Of a stretch of 64,000 nt of DNA, positions 1-12,400 are shown piece after piece (position 1 is the stretch's first letter; the number at the start of each line of letters is the position of its first letter). The DNA is from Echinarachnius parma (lineage: Eukaryota; Echinodermata; Echinoidea; Clypeasteroida; Echinarachniidae): the NCBI GenBank assembly GCA_037951105.1, contig JBAMJV010003047.1, forward strand, positions 124,001 to 188,000, written 5' to 3'. Below the pieces are notes generated by a model that worked only from the letters and a program-made list of their open reading frames with translations, made no database searches and was not told the origin of the DNA. Made by a program: the position numbers and the translations under genes.

Positions 1-224
1 CTAAATGCTGAAAAGGCATCTTGTTTAATTAATGGTAAAACTTGAATTATATGTGTCCAAAGAACAAAGTCTGTTTTCTTATCAAGAGTTATACCATTGC
101 ATGGGAAAGGTTATTTTATTGACCTCAAAATCTGAGAACTCATTGCACCCAAATCAAAATCTGTAACATTTCACAATAAGTTATAATCTACAGTACTAAC
201 TGAACATGAATCTTTTTAGCTTCT

Positions 225-540
225 CCAGCCAATCAGATTTCATCATTGCATAATTTACCTTGGACTCAATGTAGTAAGGAAGATAACTTTTAGCCAATCA
301 TATTGCAGCATTGCATCATTTGACTTTGACTTCCAGGTAGTAACATAGGTAACTTTGGACCAATAAGATGTCACCATTAAATCATTTGACTTGGACTCCC
401 ATGTAGAAACTCAACATTTGGCCAATCAGATTTCACCAATACATCATTTGACTTGGACTTTCATGTATTAATATCAGATTTCAGCATTATCACATGACTT
501 GGACTTCCATACTTTCAGCCAATCATATTACAGCATTCCA
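225..540. repeat. Imperfect tandem repeat, about 65-base unit, carrying CCAAT boxes
   Basis: CCAAT occurs at 229, 294, 360, 422 and 519, each in a GCCAATCAGATTT-like context followed by a CATCATTTGACTTGGACTTC-like segment. Spacings of 65, 66, 62 and 97 show an old minisatellite with a partial insertion in the last unit. Confidence 0.8.
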
Positions 541-899
541 CCAGCTTCTTTTGCAATATGATTGCATACAGAACTGTGGCCATAACATACTGCTGACATG
601 TGAATTGCATACATTTAATACATATAAAGCTCCTGACAACATTCTATATTGTGCTTTTAGCCATTTTCCATCCATTTAACAGTTGCCATTAGTAGAAAAG
701 ATTAATGGAAAGCATTTGAAAATTAGAATGCTTTTTAGGAATATGAATCCTCTAAATACAACGTTACATGGCATTTGCTACAGGAACCATTTTTGAGGGT
801 TTATCCTATAAGTCAATGCTAGAAATGATTTACTAGTATTTTTCATAGTGGCTCAGTTGGGCAAGTTGAATTGAGATTTATCAAAATTTAGTGGATTTC

Positions 900-1252
900 T
901 TAAAGGGACTTAGTAACATTGTCCAAATCCTCAAAATAAAATTTTAATTCTAGCGGTTCCCTCATGGACAGGTTTCGGTTTTTCAAATTTCCCTTTCGTT
1001 ACAAAGATATATACGATCGAAGTATTCAGATAAGAAAAACTCTGGTGGAGTTTTGAAACCGTGTACAAAGTGAGTGCAGTGAGTTAGTGAATATCACTTT
1101 GCATTTTCGCTCATTACTTGGCCATGCAATGTCCATTTGACTTGAAATTTTCACACAATACCCTGTGGACATATATGAGATAACAACAATATACATTGCA
1201 TCAACCATTCATCACTTTTTGCACATGTCAAGAAGTTAATAGATCCCTTTAA
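900..1252. mobile_element. MITE-like element, family A (TTAA-ended), copy 1
   Basis: Left end TTAAAGGGACTTAGTAAC and right end AGTTAATAGATCCCTTTAA are near inverted repeats. About 350 bases, no coding capacity. The body (for example TTCAAATTTCCCTTTCGTTA) is shared at length with 47683-48078. TTAA at both tips suggests a piggyBac-type non-autonomous element. Confidence 0.85.
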
Positions 1253-1261
1253 TAAATAAAT

Positions 1262-1365
1262 AATAATGGTGGCTACTTATATAGCGCACGTTCCGTCTCC
1301 ACTTTATCAGGTACACCTGTTAAAGGGGTAAAATATAATTTACCAAAGCGTACCCAATTAAAGGG
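1262..1365. repeat. Interspersed repeat fragment (TTATATAGCGC type)
   Basis: AATAATAATGGTGGCTACTT then ATATAGCGC, followed by GGTACACCTGTTAAAGGGGT. The second part recurs near 40998-41030 (GGTGCACCTGCTTTAAAAGG) and the first near 45184-45235 (TAATAATAA then ATTTATATAGCGCATATTGC). A family of unknown class. Confidence 0.6.
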
Positions 1366-4087
1366 AGTCTAAATGTATTGCAATAACTGTTCATAAATAG
1401 GAATGTACAGAGAAGTTGAGAATAGATGCACAAGAAAAGAAAAATGCTAAATATTAGTTAGTTACTGAAGGGGAGTTGTGACTCATTTTCAGGAAATGCT
1501 TGTGTTGTTGCAGAGGCATATTTACTCGAAACAATCACCACCTTTTTCTATCGCAGCGAGGAGAAGAAGGAAAACAAAAATAAGAAGCGAGTGTCACTTT
1601 ATCATCACCTCATACTGTCAGTATGTGTTTGTTCAAAATCACTTGAGTAAAAAAAAACAGAAAGAAAGAAAGAATTTAAGAGACTAGAATAAAAATGGGG
1701 TGAAGGGAAAGGAATTATGAATCATCCATATTTTTGCATTATCATTCTGAATGAACTGGCGTTTAGGAGGGAGATAAGATATGCAGGAAACTGTTATCAC
1801 GTTGATGGAAACTGAGAAAGTCTATCAAACATTTCTTGTCCTCATTTCTTGCGCTTCTCGGGAGAATACGCAACTTTCACCTCATGATATGTACAGTCCT
1901 ACAATTCTGTATGATAAATGATCGTAACGTACGCACGATCATGTATTATAATGAACTGTAGGATGGTTTTTAAATACCATGTATCTACATCTGTCTACTA
2001 ATTGTATGAACATGTATCGCGATGAAAGTGCTAGTACGAATAAAAACATCATCAAAACATCATTTTGATGAGTGCAAATCAATGAAATAAACTTGAAGAA
2101 ATAATGATCGAGGCTGCTTCACATTTGATGACCCTAAAAGAGATATATACTGATTCATTACATTTTTTTCATCGGTGATTAGTTTTTCACAGAAAACAAA
2201 TCCATACTGACGTCAATGTGCATCATTACCTCAACAAAATTTGCAACGCACTTGATCTTTGTTTTTCTGTGAAACGAACATGAATATTTGACGGAGATAA
2301 AATAAACCTACTGCCGTTAACGGAAGATTCTCACTTTTGTTTCGCTCGTTACAACTTGGATTCTTGGAATAACAAAAGATTTTTGCATTTTGGAAATTTT
2401 TGGCCTTCTGTTCATTTTTTTATTATCTTCAATCTTGTTACCGCAAACTGTTACCTGATCATTTCGGAGTTTAACATCAGATATTTGCGTAAGTTTTTGT
2501 CATCCTGCCTCGGGCACGAGGAGTTCTCTAGAGTACATTGTAAATGCTCAGATTGTTTTTAGGAATCCTACAAAATGAATAGAGCAATTTCTTTGAAAAT
2601 CTCTCCATTGTTATTTTTAAAAGTTAACTGTGTACAGTCATTCGCATGCACCATGCGTCTTGTAATTCAGGACAGTCGATTCTTTTACCCTGGACCTTGG
2701 GTTCGTAATTTCCAATATTTTCAAGTTCTCAATTTGTAGTGACCTTTCTTTCCAATGGGTTGGTATTTGCTAAATCCCCATAGCTTCGTTGAAAACATGC
2801 CCCCAATTAGTGTTCAAATATTATGGTCATTATTATTTCTCTGCCGTCAGCCATCAATGTGTGCACATTTGTTGAAAATACACTTTTTAATCACTTCCAA
2901 TATGTGGGTTGTATCACTTGTATGCTATATTTTCTATGCCTATATTAAATGTAGTCTTTGGACTTTGCATTTCATCATTATTTAACCTACATTACCGACT
3001 TGTTTTTTAGAGTGCTGATATCAATCTCCACACTGAAATTTCTTATATCATTTGGCACCTTTTGCAGTATTCGAGAAATAACTACTAGTGCCACAAAATT
3101 AAAACAAAAGCAATTTTGTGAATAAACTTGATAAGGCTCTTTTGTATTGTATTGTCGTTTACTTGATACAAAACAAATCGCACTATTCAACTGTAAGATC
3201 ACTTTAACTCTTTATTTTACTTCCTAGAATTCCATGATGTGTTTATAACTATATATATTAATCTGCAGTTACTGTTAAAAATTAATCTATAGCAGGGAAG
3301 CAACTGCAGCCATTTTGTTGGCATTTAGAATCTCCACATATGGTACCACTCCTTAATTTGTTTCCGCTATTAGAGAGAGGAAGAGGAGGAGGAGGATGGG
3401 GAAAAAATGGTTGAAATATTAATATATAAATCTGGTAATGCCATTAAAAATGGGAGCACAAAGAGTTTCATTACACCAATGAGCAAAAAGACATGTACAT
3501 GCAGATTATGAGTCATGGCCGCGGGGTTGCAAATTACATACAAGTTTTCCTGCGAGATGTAGAATTTATAGCCATACAAGCAGAAACACACTACACACAA
3601 AAAAATATACTGTGCTCATTTAACATTGGTCGTATCGGGATGGTGTGATACCTACTCCTTTATGGAGAAAGAGAGGAACGGGATAGGGAGATAATAAAAA
3701 ATGGCTACACCTAAAAACGTCTGTACATGTATGTACATACCAGATAGTCAAAATGATAGGGTTATACTTATATTGAGAGAGGTGCACTTAAAACATGTAC
3801 ATGGACACTCTCGCCGAAGGGAGAATTATCTTCACCCGCGCTATCTAGAGAAGAAATTATGAACTGTGAATTAGATGGGACGTTTGCAGCGTGCCGTGTA
3901 GAATCAAAGGTGTTCAAGTGAAATTCGAAGACAAGTTAAATCTCCAGAGGCAGAGGCTGTGTCAAACGTGCCTGAAAATATAAAGAAACGGGAGAAAAAC
4001 TGTCATATTAAACAAAATAAAAGGAGTAGCAGTTTTGGGTAGCTTTCCAAGAACTTCAAGAAGTTTGCAAAAAATGTATAACAACTA

Positions 4088-4391
4088 CAAGTAAAAATGT
4101 GTAATTCTTTATCAAAACATAAGCAGTGATTCTGAATAAAAGAGTTGGATATCTTTATTTATAACAAGTAAAAATGTGTAATTCTTTATCAAAACATAAG
4201 CAGTGATTCTGAATAAAAGAGTTGGATATCTTTATTTATAACAAGTAAAAATGTGTAATTCTTTATCAAAACATAAGCAGTGATTCTGAATAAAAGAGTT
4301 GGATATCTTTATTTATAACAAGTAAAAATGTGTAATTCTTTATCAAAACATAAGCAGGGATTCTGAATAAAAGAGTTGGGTATCTTTCCGA
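4088..4391. repeat. Tandem repeat, 77-base unit, four nearly identical copies
   Basis: The unit begins CAAGTAAAAATGTGTAATTC and ends near GAGTTGGATATCTTTATTTA. Copy starts at 4088, 4165, 4242 and 4319 give an exact 77-base period, with only one or two substitutions in the last copy, so expansion is recent. Confidence 0.95.
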
Positions 4392-6399
4392 GAAATACTC
4401 GTGTATGCTTGGAAGAATAAATAACAGAGAGTTCTGTCACACGAAGTTCTACAGACCTTGCTGAAGAAAAGACACAATATTATTTCCCTGCTGTTCCCTG
4501 ATCTTTGAAATTATCCCTGAGGTTTGGTATGTCACAAAATAAATTTTACTTTCAGTCTCAATTTATGGCAGGTATTCTTTGGTTTTTCTTTGAGGCATCG
4601 TGCTTGGGGTCAAAAGGGGATGGATACCTTTGTGCTTTGTTCTGTGGAATCAGATACAAAACTATGTCTCAGGGAGGAGTAACAAAAAAGTTATATTTTC
4701 GAGGGTTACTCTCAAACTATTTTTAACTACTTTCGAAACCTGCCTATAAGGAAAAAAATCACTCTGAAATATGTTTAACTTTGAACTTTTGACAATTACA
4801 GTGTTTTCTTATGATTTTCACATTTCCAGTGTCTATATACTGCCCTCATTCCCTGTTTACTGCTGTGTCAAATAGTAGACCCTGAAAAAAAAAGTTGGAC
4901 AATATTACCCAATGTGATGAACTATGATTCAAAGTCTTTTCATTGAAATAGGCTGGTTTTTAGTTATATATTTTACAGATTCTTAATGTATATATTTGTG
5001 AATTAATAGCAAGCGAGAATAATTAAAGGTTTGTGTACATTTAAGAATTAGTAGAAAGTTTAAGGCTCATTCGCAATGTTGCATGCCTGAAGCAAAAACA
5101 AATTAATCAAATAAAACAACCCTTTATATGTCACTTAAGAATTTAACTGCACTCTTTTATGATTTTAAATTTGCCATTTTAAATCTGCCATTGGCAACTC
5201 ATCTTTTTGTTTTCTCCTGTTAAATTGGAAAGCAAACATGCCAGTCAATCAAATATGGTGGATTTGCCATCATCCTCCTTCCCTCTGTGATATGTGTGTG
5301 CATTATCGGAGTGTAGATAAACAATCCTGGCCAAATGAAATTAATAGAATCTTCCCTTCCTTTCCTTTCCGCCAATAACCCTTTTTACCCAACTCATACA
5401 CACAAGCACACACATTGCATAATTGAAATGAGCCACACAAATGAATAAGAGGATGAGATACACAGATCTATCTAACTACATGTGCTGCCAAAAGACTGCA
5501 AATCAATATAGATATGATAGGTCGCTTCTGGGTGGAATCAAATCCTATTGCGCCAGGAATAAAAAAAGAAAAAGAAAAAGGAAAAAAAGGGATGCAGATT
5601 GCGTTCGCAGAGCAACCATAAACTCTGTGTTTTAATTAGAAATGCCAACGTTGATGGATGCGTAGAGAAACACAGAAAGCAAGAAAAGGTTAATACGTTG
5701 TTGTGCGGCAAATGAGACACTCGATACGTTCAGCCATTTTATTATTTTTTGGCAGAGCTTCCTCGATCCCCCTCCAAACTAGAGAATTATTTAGTTTGTA
5801 ATCCTCTTTGTCAGGATTGCTTCATACTGTAGATGCCAAGCCATACAATGTCTTACAAGTACATGGTACGAAACAAGATAATTATTATTGAGCTAAAGCC
5901 CGGTAAAGGCCAATGATGATGTACGTGCGTAAATGATTTTTTATTACGCCATTTTAGGCATCCTCTTCCATATGGCTTCTTAAAAAGAGTAGACATTCTG
6001 AGCAAACTGAAATCTTCATAGAAATGGAATCATCCCTCATTTGCAGAATAGATGATGCTTGATTAACTATTTAAGAATTAAGAGACCCATCTCTTTTATT
6101 CAGAAACTTTAATGACTTCAGTTCTGCTATAGCTATTTAAGTAAGTTTTTTTCTTCTTTTGATCACGTTTTGTTCTTTTGTTTGTATTTGTTCTTTTAGT
6201 CATGTTTTGATATTTTTTGTTGTTGATCATACATGTTTTGCTTTTATTTGTTCTTTCAATCATGTTCTGTTTTTATTGTTCATTCCATCATACATTTATA
6301 TGTTGTTCTTATTTGTGTGCTTTTAATGATACATATGTTCTGTTCTTATTGTTTGTTTAATCATATATATATATGTTTTGTTCTATTTCTGTTCTACAG

Positions 6400-6482
6400 T
6401 ATGGAGCCCGCTGAGAGTTCAGCACCAAAGAGTCCTCTAGGACTAGGGGCAGCTGGCTTCTTTGACCCCTCGCAACTCCTAG
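6400..6482 (+). CDS. BAZ2B: BAZ2 exon 1 (first coding exon, start codon at 6401)
   Basis: The acceptor TTCTACAG ends at 6399 and the exon ends in CTCCTAG before GTAAGT. It encodes MEPAESSAPKSPLGLGAAGF and seven more residues, ending in phase 1. The ATG lies one base after the acceptor, so at least one upstream non-coding exon is implied; the bases at -2 and further upstream come from that exon. G at +4 favours initiation. Human BAZ2B also begins ME. The T-rich, weakly repetitive stretch before it (about 6165-6395) would act as the polypyrimidine tract. It is possible that upstream coding sequence reads through this ATG in frame, which cannot be excluded from the window. Confidence 0.8.
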
Positions 6483-9400
6483 GTAAGTTACTGGATTCAT
6501 CCATCTCCATTTTCATCCTTAATAAACCTCATCTTTTAAAACCCTGTCCAAAGTCCAAACTCCATTTTGTTTGGCCCCATCGGTAACATAGGGTTTCATG
6601 AGACGATGCTAGAAATTAACTCTTTTGTTTTCTGGGCCCATTCGGGCAGGTGGAAATACATTCTCTTTTCAAAGTCTAGTGGTCTTGAACCTGAATCTGG
6701 TGGTCACAAACGCAAGAAAAACATTACAAATTTTGTTATAAAATTCATCACTTTTTGCACATGTCAACAAAGTTACTAGATCCCTTTAAAGAGCTCTTAT
6801 TCTTGAAATGCCTTTAATATAATGATGTAAGTTTACTTGACCAAGGAGCCCCTGCCTGTTTTTTTTTTAGTCAGATGTATGTTCCTATAACCAATACCCA
6901 GATTAAGATTTAGAGTCCGATTCATTTTATTTTTGTGATATAAAAACAAGTTATGATTTCCGACTATGCAAAATAATTAACATTCAAATGCATACAACAA
7001 TAGAGCTTGCATAATGCATATTATGCAGCATACATCCATGTAGATACACACAATACACCTGCTGTCTAATCACCTAGAGATCAATGTGTTTTATGAGGTC
7101 AAATTTCTCTATGTGCTGTATTTCTTTTTCTTCTCTTCCCTATTAAAAGATCTTTGATCGTAAAAGTTACTTGAGGCATTGTTGTACGTGACAAAATGCA
7201 TCTATAGACGATCAGTAAATGCAAATTAATCTCAATTTCTAGATGCTCCGACTGCAGAGGAATGGGAGGTTAATTTCTACAGTTGCGGTCTGAATAGATA
7301 AAAACAGAAATTAGTTGTGATGAATTTTTGTCCTATGAATAACCAGACGAAATAAGAATTGTTTTTTGCATATATCTCTTAGCATATTTTGCGTATTTCA
7401 TTGAGGATCTGTCATGTTGTATTTAAAAAAAATTATGTAGACATCCTAGACAAAGTGCATTCACTGTTATTTGTACTTGCCTCTGTATCATGCAGTACAG
7501 CATTGCAACAACTTATAGTACAATAAATAATTATACAATGAACAGGGTTACAAACTACACAGAATATACAAAATGGTGCCTGTTGCAAATTAGCTCTAAT
7601 TAGTTCATTCTATTCCACCACATGAACAAGACAATTATGCATTTTGCATATGTATGCACTCTGCTCGTGGATGAATCACCTAAGTAAACATACCAGGGGG
7701 TGTTTCACAAAGATTCTAAGTTGAACTTAACTCTAAATTAAGCCTGGGTTGGGGCTCAACAAGCCTACACTGGCCCTTTCGAGCAAGTAAAATCATAATT
7801 GTTTCAAATTTTACTTGCCCGCATACTCAAACATGAGATCTACACATAATGAAATACAGTATTCTCTCATAGGTGACCAATAATTAAGTAAGTTGTCCGA
7901 TCGGGCAACCAAACTAGGCCATTTATGAAATTTAACTTGCCCAACATCACATTTTACTTGCCCCGGGCAATAGGGCAAGTGCTAGTGTCATGCCCTGGGC
8001 TAAAGATTAAATATACAAAATGGTGTGATAAGAAGTGGAATCAGTGTAACAAAGGTGTTTATTAAAATAACAATTACTTCATAAATATGAAGTATTAGGC
8101 GAAATGGCAACTTCCAACAAATAAGGTTAAAAGAATGTGTCGTACAAAATGTAATAAAAAGCGGGCGATTGAAGCGTGACATATAACGAGTCAGAGAATA
8201 TTCCCACCATTAATCCCAACCATCGCTGGTTGCATCATGATTGTTGAATTAATGCAGGACTTATCACCATCCGTCATTCTCTTGCTAATATATAATATTC
8301 CACTCTCGCCCCCTTCTCCCTCTCAAAAACACACACATAACACCATCCACTTGTGAAGACTTTTTTTAGCAGTCTGTATAATATTTGTATCGCTTCTAAG
8401 TGCAAAACTGCAAATGTATTTCTTTGTCTGGATCTGATTTTTAACCTGCATTATGCATGCATATATGGGGGCTGTCGAGAGGCAGCGTAGTAGCGAAATG
8501 AGAATGCCAAATGATTTTTCGATTCCATGCTTACCAGAAAAGACAGGAAATGGGAATTGAAGGTGAAATAGAATATGATACATTGCGTTTCCTGAGAAAC
8601 CTGACACATTTTTTGGTGCATACTCTTTGTATTAACCTAATAACTAGCAATGCTATTTTTGTCAGATGAGAAAGAGAAGGGCGCTAGCTTAGCAGTGACT
8701 GTTGTACTTGAAAGGATAATCATGTTTGGGAGCCCTATAGAAACCACATGAAGCTCTTTTTAATTTTTGATAAATGTTCCCAAGATGTGAAATATTCATA
8801 ATCTGAAAATTTAGCGTCACATACATAACGATCGGACATACAACTTAGCAACAAAAAAACCTTTCACAGTTTCACTCTCGCCTAATGGTTTGTTATTATT
8901 TTGTTGTTGTATCTGCCATTTTGTAATGAAGTGCAGGTTTTATGTTGTAGGCTTAGAACCTTTTCTTTTCCTCCTCGTTCATCTAGTACCTCCCCATCTC
9001 CCTTCTACTATTCTCCTCCTTTTCTTCTCTTCCTATTCTCTTCCTATTCTCTTCATCCACTCCTCCCCCTTATCAACACCTCCCATCGTTCTATCCTCCT
9101 CCTCGCTTTCTCTCTGTTTTCTCTTCGGGGAGTTTTTCGGGGAAAACCCCTTTAGTAATTAAATTTAAGCTATTTTATCAATGTTGATTTCAAAGTTAAT
9201 GGCATCTTTTACTCTGGCCCCTTTTTCACTAACAGCGCATCCCTTATTTGCGGCAGCAGCGGCTGCTTCACACCCCTCCACCAGCCAGCAGGATGCATTT
9301 CAAATGGCCCACCTACATAATGCCTTCTCCATGTTTGGTGCCCACCCAGCCTATGCATCACATCTCATGGGGGCGGAGTTTGGGGGCTTGGGGTCGCTAA

Positions 9401-12400
9401 GGAGCCCCGCCAATCCGCTAGGTGCTTCCACATCAGGTAAGCCCCGCCTCATTCATGATTTTATAAGTCCCTCCCATTATTCTAAGCTGTGTCCATTCTT
9501 TTAAGTCTGTTTTGCCCATTTCACTTTTGTTGTCCGCCCCTGCTCAATGTATTGCATCTCATAAGGGATGGAGTTTGGGGTCCTGAGATTGGGGGCCTGA
9601 GATTGGGGGCCCTTGGTCACTAAGGACCCTCTCCAACCACTCAGTGTGTGTTTGTTCATCAGGTAAGCAGGGAAAATGTTTTTTTTTTTCTTTTCAGGGT
9701 CTACTTTTCAAGCTTGCCTGCTTGAAATTAACACTATAAAACTTACATTGCATTGACCTCAATGCATATTTTTGGGGCTCTTTTTGGCATATCGGGGGCG
9801 AATTTCCCCCGAGCCCAACAGTGTTTTATTCACTGCAGGTAAGCACTTTCCTTTATTAAAAACTCCACCCACAGTCATAAGTTCCCTCACAATTGGTATT
9901 TTATTGAAGTTGTTACCAAAAGTGTATCCATTCAATTTATATTGCTAATTTTTTTCAATATTTGTTATTATAAAAAATATCTTCTGATATGGCCTTACCT
10001 TAAACAAAATATTAATTTTGTGTTAACTTATTGATACAAATTGTGTGTGTGTCTGGAAATTCTGGCATTCCTTTTGCTTGAGTTTTCCTATTGGTCTAAA
10101 GTAGCTGACTCTCTGATGTTTATTCATGAAAGAAGAGAAGAAAAAAAACCCCAGTCTGATTGGCACTATGCCATGCCAGCCAGGCCAATCAGCTCATGGG
10201 GCTTCCCCCGCAACCATAGCAACCGTGCCGCGGCTCTTTAAATAGCTCCCCGGGTGAATGAAACTCGGGAGTTTGTGAGACAGTCGGCATTAGCCAGCCA
10301 GCCAGCCAGCGAATGAGCCAGCAAGCTATTTGTGGCACGCATGGTGTGGCACACACTACGCAGCCAGTTTTAGACACCCAGATACAGGCGCTTAAAGGGG
10401 GCTAGTCACATTGTTGAGGGCTGACAAAAAATACTGCTGAATTTGGATGTGAATTTATTGTTCAATGTTTGTTAAACATGATTGGAGAGATGTGAAGAGC
10501 TGAGGGCAAAAGTTTGTGATAATCAGGAATTTGATGGGCAGTTTTAAAGTCTGCTTTCTTGGGTGAAAACAACTGCTTGCAAAACTTGATTATACTTCAA
10601 GAAATACATTCCGTTTTCATTCACATTATCAGATTACATTAATAAAATAACAATCTACCAACCCTGCATACCAGCATTTGTAGAAATTCATAACAATGTC
10701 ACGAGTTCCCTTTAAGCATGCATTTCTGGTCTAGCTGAGTGGTATGGTAGTTGAGCGTCGCGAGCGAGCGAGCGAGTGTGTGGGTGAGACCAGGGTTCAA
10801 TGAACCCATTAGTCTGCGCGATTCCCTGGCGTAGCTTCGTGGAGCGTAGAGCCCTGGGGTAGTCTGGCGTAGAAGCTTGCTAGCCCGAGCCCTGGGGTAG
10901 CTAGCTGCATGTAATAGACAGAGCCTTGGCCCCTGGGATCTGGTAAATAGGTGGCGTAGTAAGCAAATTTGTGGTGGTGATGGTAATGCACAGCCTTAAC
11001 TGGAATGCATGTAGATCGAACCTGTCTCATTGTTTGTAATTATTCTTTATTCTTTAAATATAATATTATTGTATTAAGTTGAATTTCATACAAACAAATT
11101 AACTATTTATTTACTATAAAAAAAAAAAATTAAGGTAGTAAATTATTTAGTATTACTATTATTAATATTATTTATTTATTTACTTCTTTTTTTTTGGAGG
11201 GGGGGGGGGGGGGGGGGTCAGGGGGTGGCAAGCTATCAACCATAAACTATCAACTGGCCTAGAGTGGCATAGCTACCCACTGGCTTGAGGGGGGGTTGAG
11301 GGTCGGGACTCGGGATGTAGCAATCTACTTGAACTTGCCTCGAGCAACATCACATGCCAATAGAGGATAGTTTTCATTTGTTGGGGAAGGGGCAATTACA
11401 ACAACCAAATCCCCCATAAACCCAAGCTTGCCTCATGAAGGGTTGGGGCTGGGGGTGCACAAGTAGCAATCATTTTTCGGGGGAGGGGGCAGATTAACAA
11501 GAAGCCCCCCTCCCCCCACCCCGAGTTGCTTCACTGCAAAGCTATTAACCCAAGGCTCATGGGGGTTGGAAACGTGACTGGGGGAGCTTCATGTAGCAAT
11601 CATTTTTGCCCCAGACTGGCGTAGCTACTACATGTAGCTAGCCCAGTCACTGGCCCAGGGGATGCAGCCCAGAATCTCCCTGACTGAGCTTGGCACTTAA
11701 CCCACTTCACAGAGTGCTGTCCTACAAAATGTGCGTGTAATGTTAGGGGAATCGGAATCGCTAGTCTCCCATCTAGACTCACTTTGATGGTGCGGTCGAG
11801 TAGATAGCAACACGTATGGAAGGATTTCTAGATCCGTTCCTTTCACAACAGTATGCATTGAAACTTTGGAAAATATCTTGGTTATTTGTAACCTTTTACG
11901 TAATGCAATATTTTGCATTCTTGAAAGTGAATTAATTAGAGAACTATTTCAATGAATTTCTAGTTGCCAAAGCAATATGCTTTAATAGATTTTCCGGTGA
12001 AAGCAAGCATTCCTCTTTTTTCCCAAAATATTATTTGTAATGGAATACTCTAGTTTGCAATTGATTGTGTTTATGATCCGAGTATTAAATTACAGAATAA
12101 TGAATAGAATTGTATTAATTATTTTACAAGTTTCATTTTAACATTTTATGTACATTCTACCTATGTAGATAGATAGATCCATCTTTGCATCAACATATCT
12201 GTCTTTCATATCTTGTTTTGTCTTTGTCTGTTTTTATATTTTATTTTTGTAGTGTTTCTAAGAATTTATTGTTTATATTTTGTGTCAATTAACCCGGTTT
12301 TAAAGATTTGTTTTTCTCTTCTGCCTCATGTTTTGAGATATTTTGTTACTTCTTGTATTCTAACAATTTCGCCTACAAACATGGATTAATTCAAGGAAAT

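Larger units (their letters stand above)
1..6399. other. Non-coding 5' region (upstream flank or 5' UTR intron)
   Basis: No exon-like ORF with splice borders was found. The AT-rich sequence holds a CCAAT-bearing tandem repeat (225-540), a MITE (900-1252), a 77-base satellite (4088-4391) and scattered short motifs such as a perfect CRE-like TGACGTCA at 2208-2215. Since exon 1 begins with an acceptor, at least part of this is intron. I could not place the gene's first exon or core promoter here. Confidence 0.7.
6483..9235 (+). other. BAZ2 intron 1
   Basis: Contains the family A fragment (6742-6789), the left end of a GTGTTTCACAAAGAT element (7696-7745), a GGGCAAGT element (7765-7998), a partial AGAAGGGCG element (8659-8825) and a long pyrimidine-rich tract (8950-9125) before exon 2. 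No coding exon was recognised. Confidence 0.75.

Noticed and set aside
4088-4391. Possible CRISPR-like array
   Set aside because: Units are directly contiguous with no unique spacers; it is a satellite in a eukaryotic intron or flank.
8890-9162. Two overlapping ORFs rich in Leu, Ser and Phe
   Set aside because: Translation of a pyrimidine-rich tract; composition artefact.
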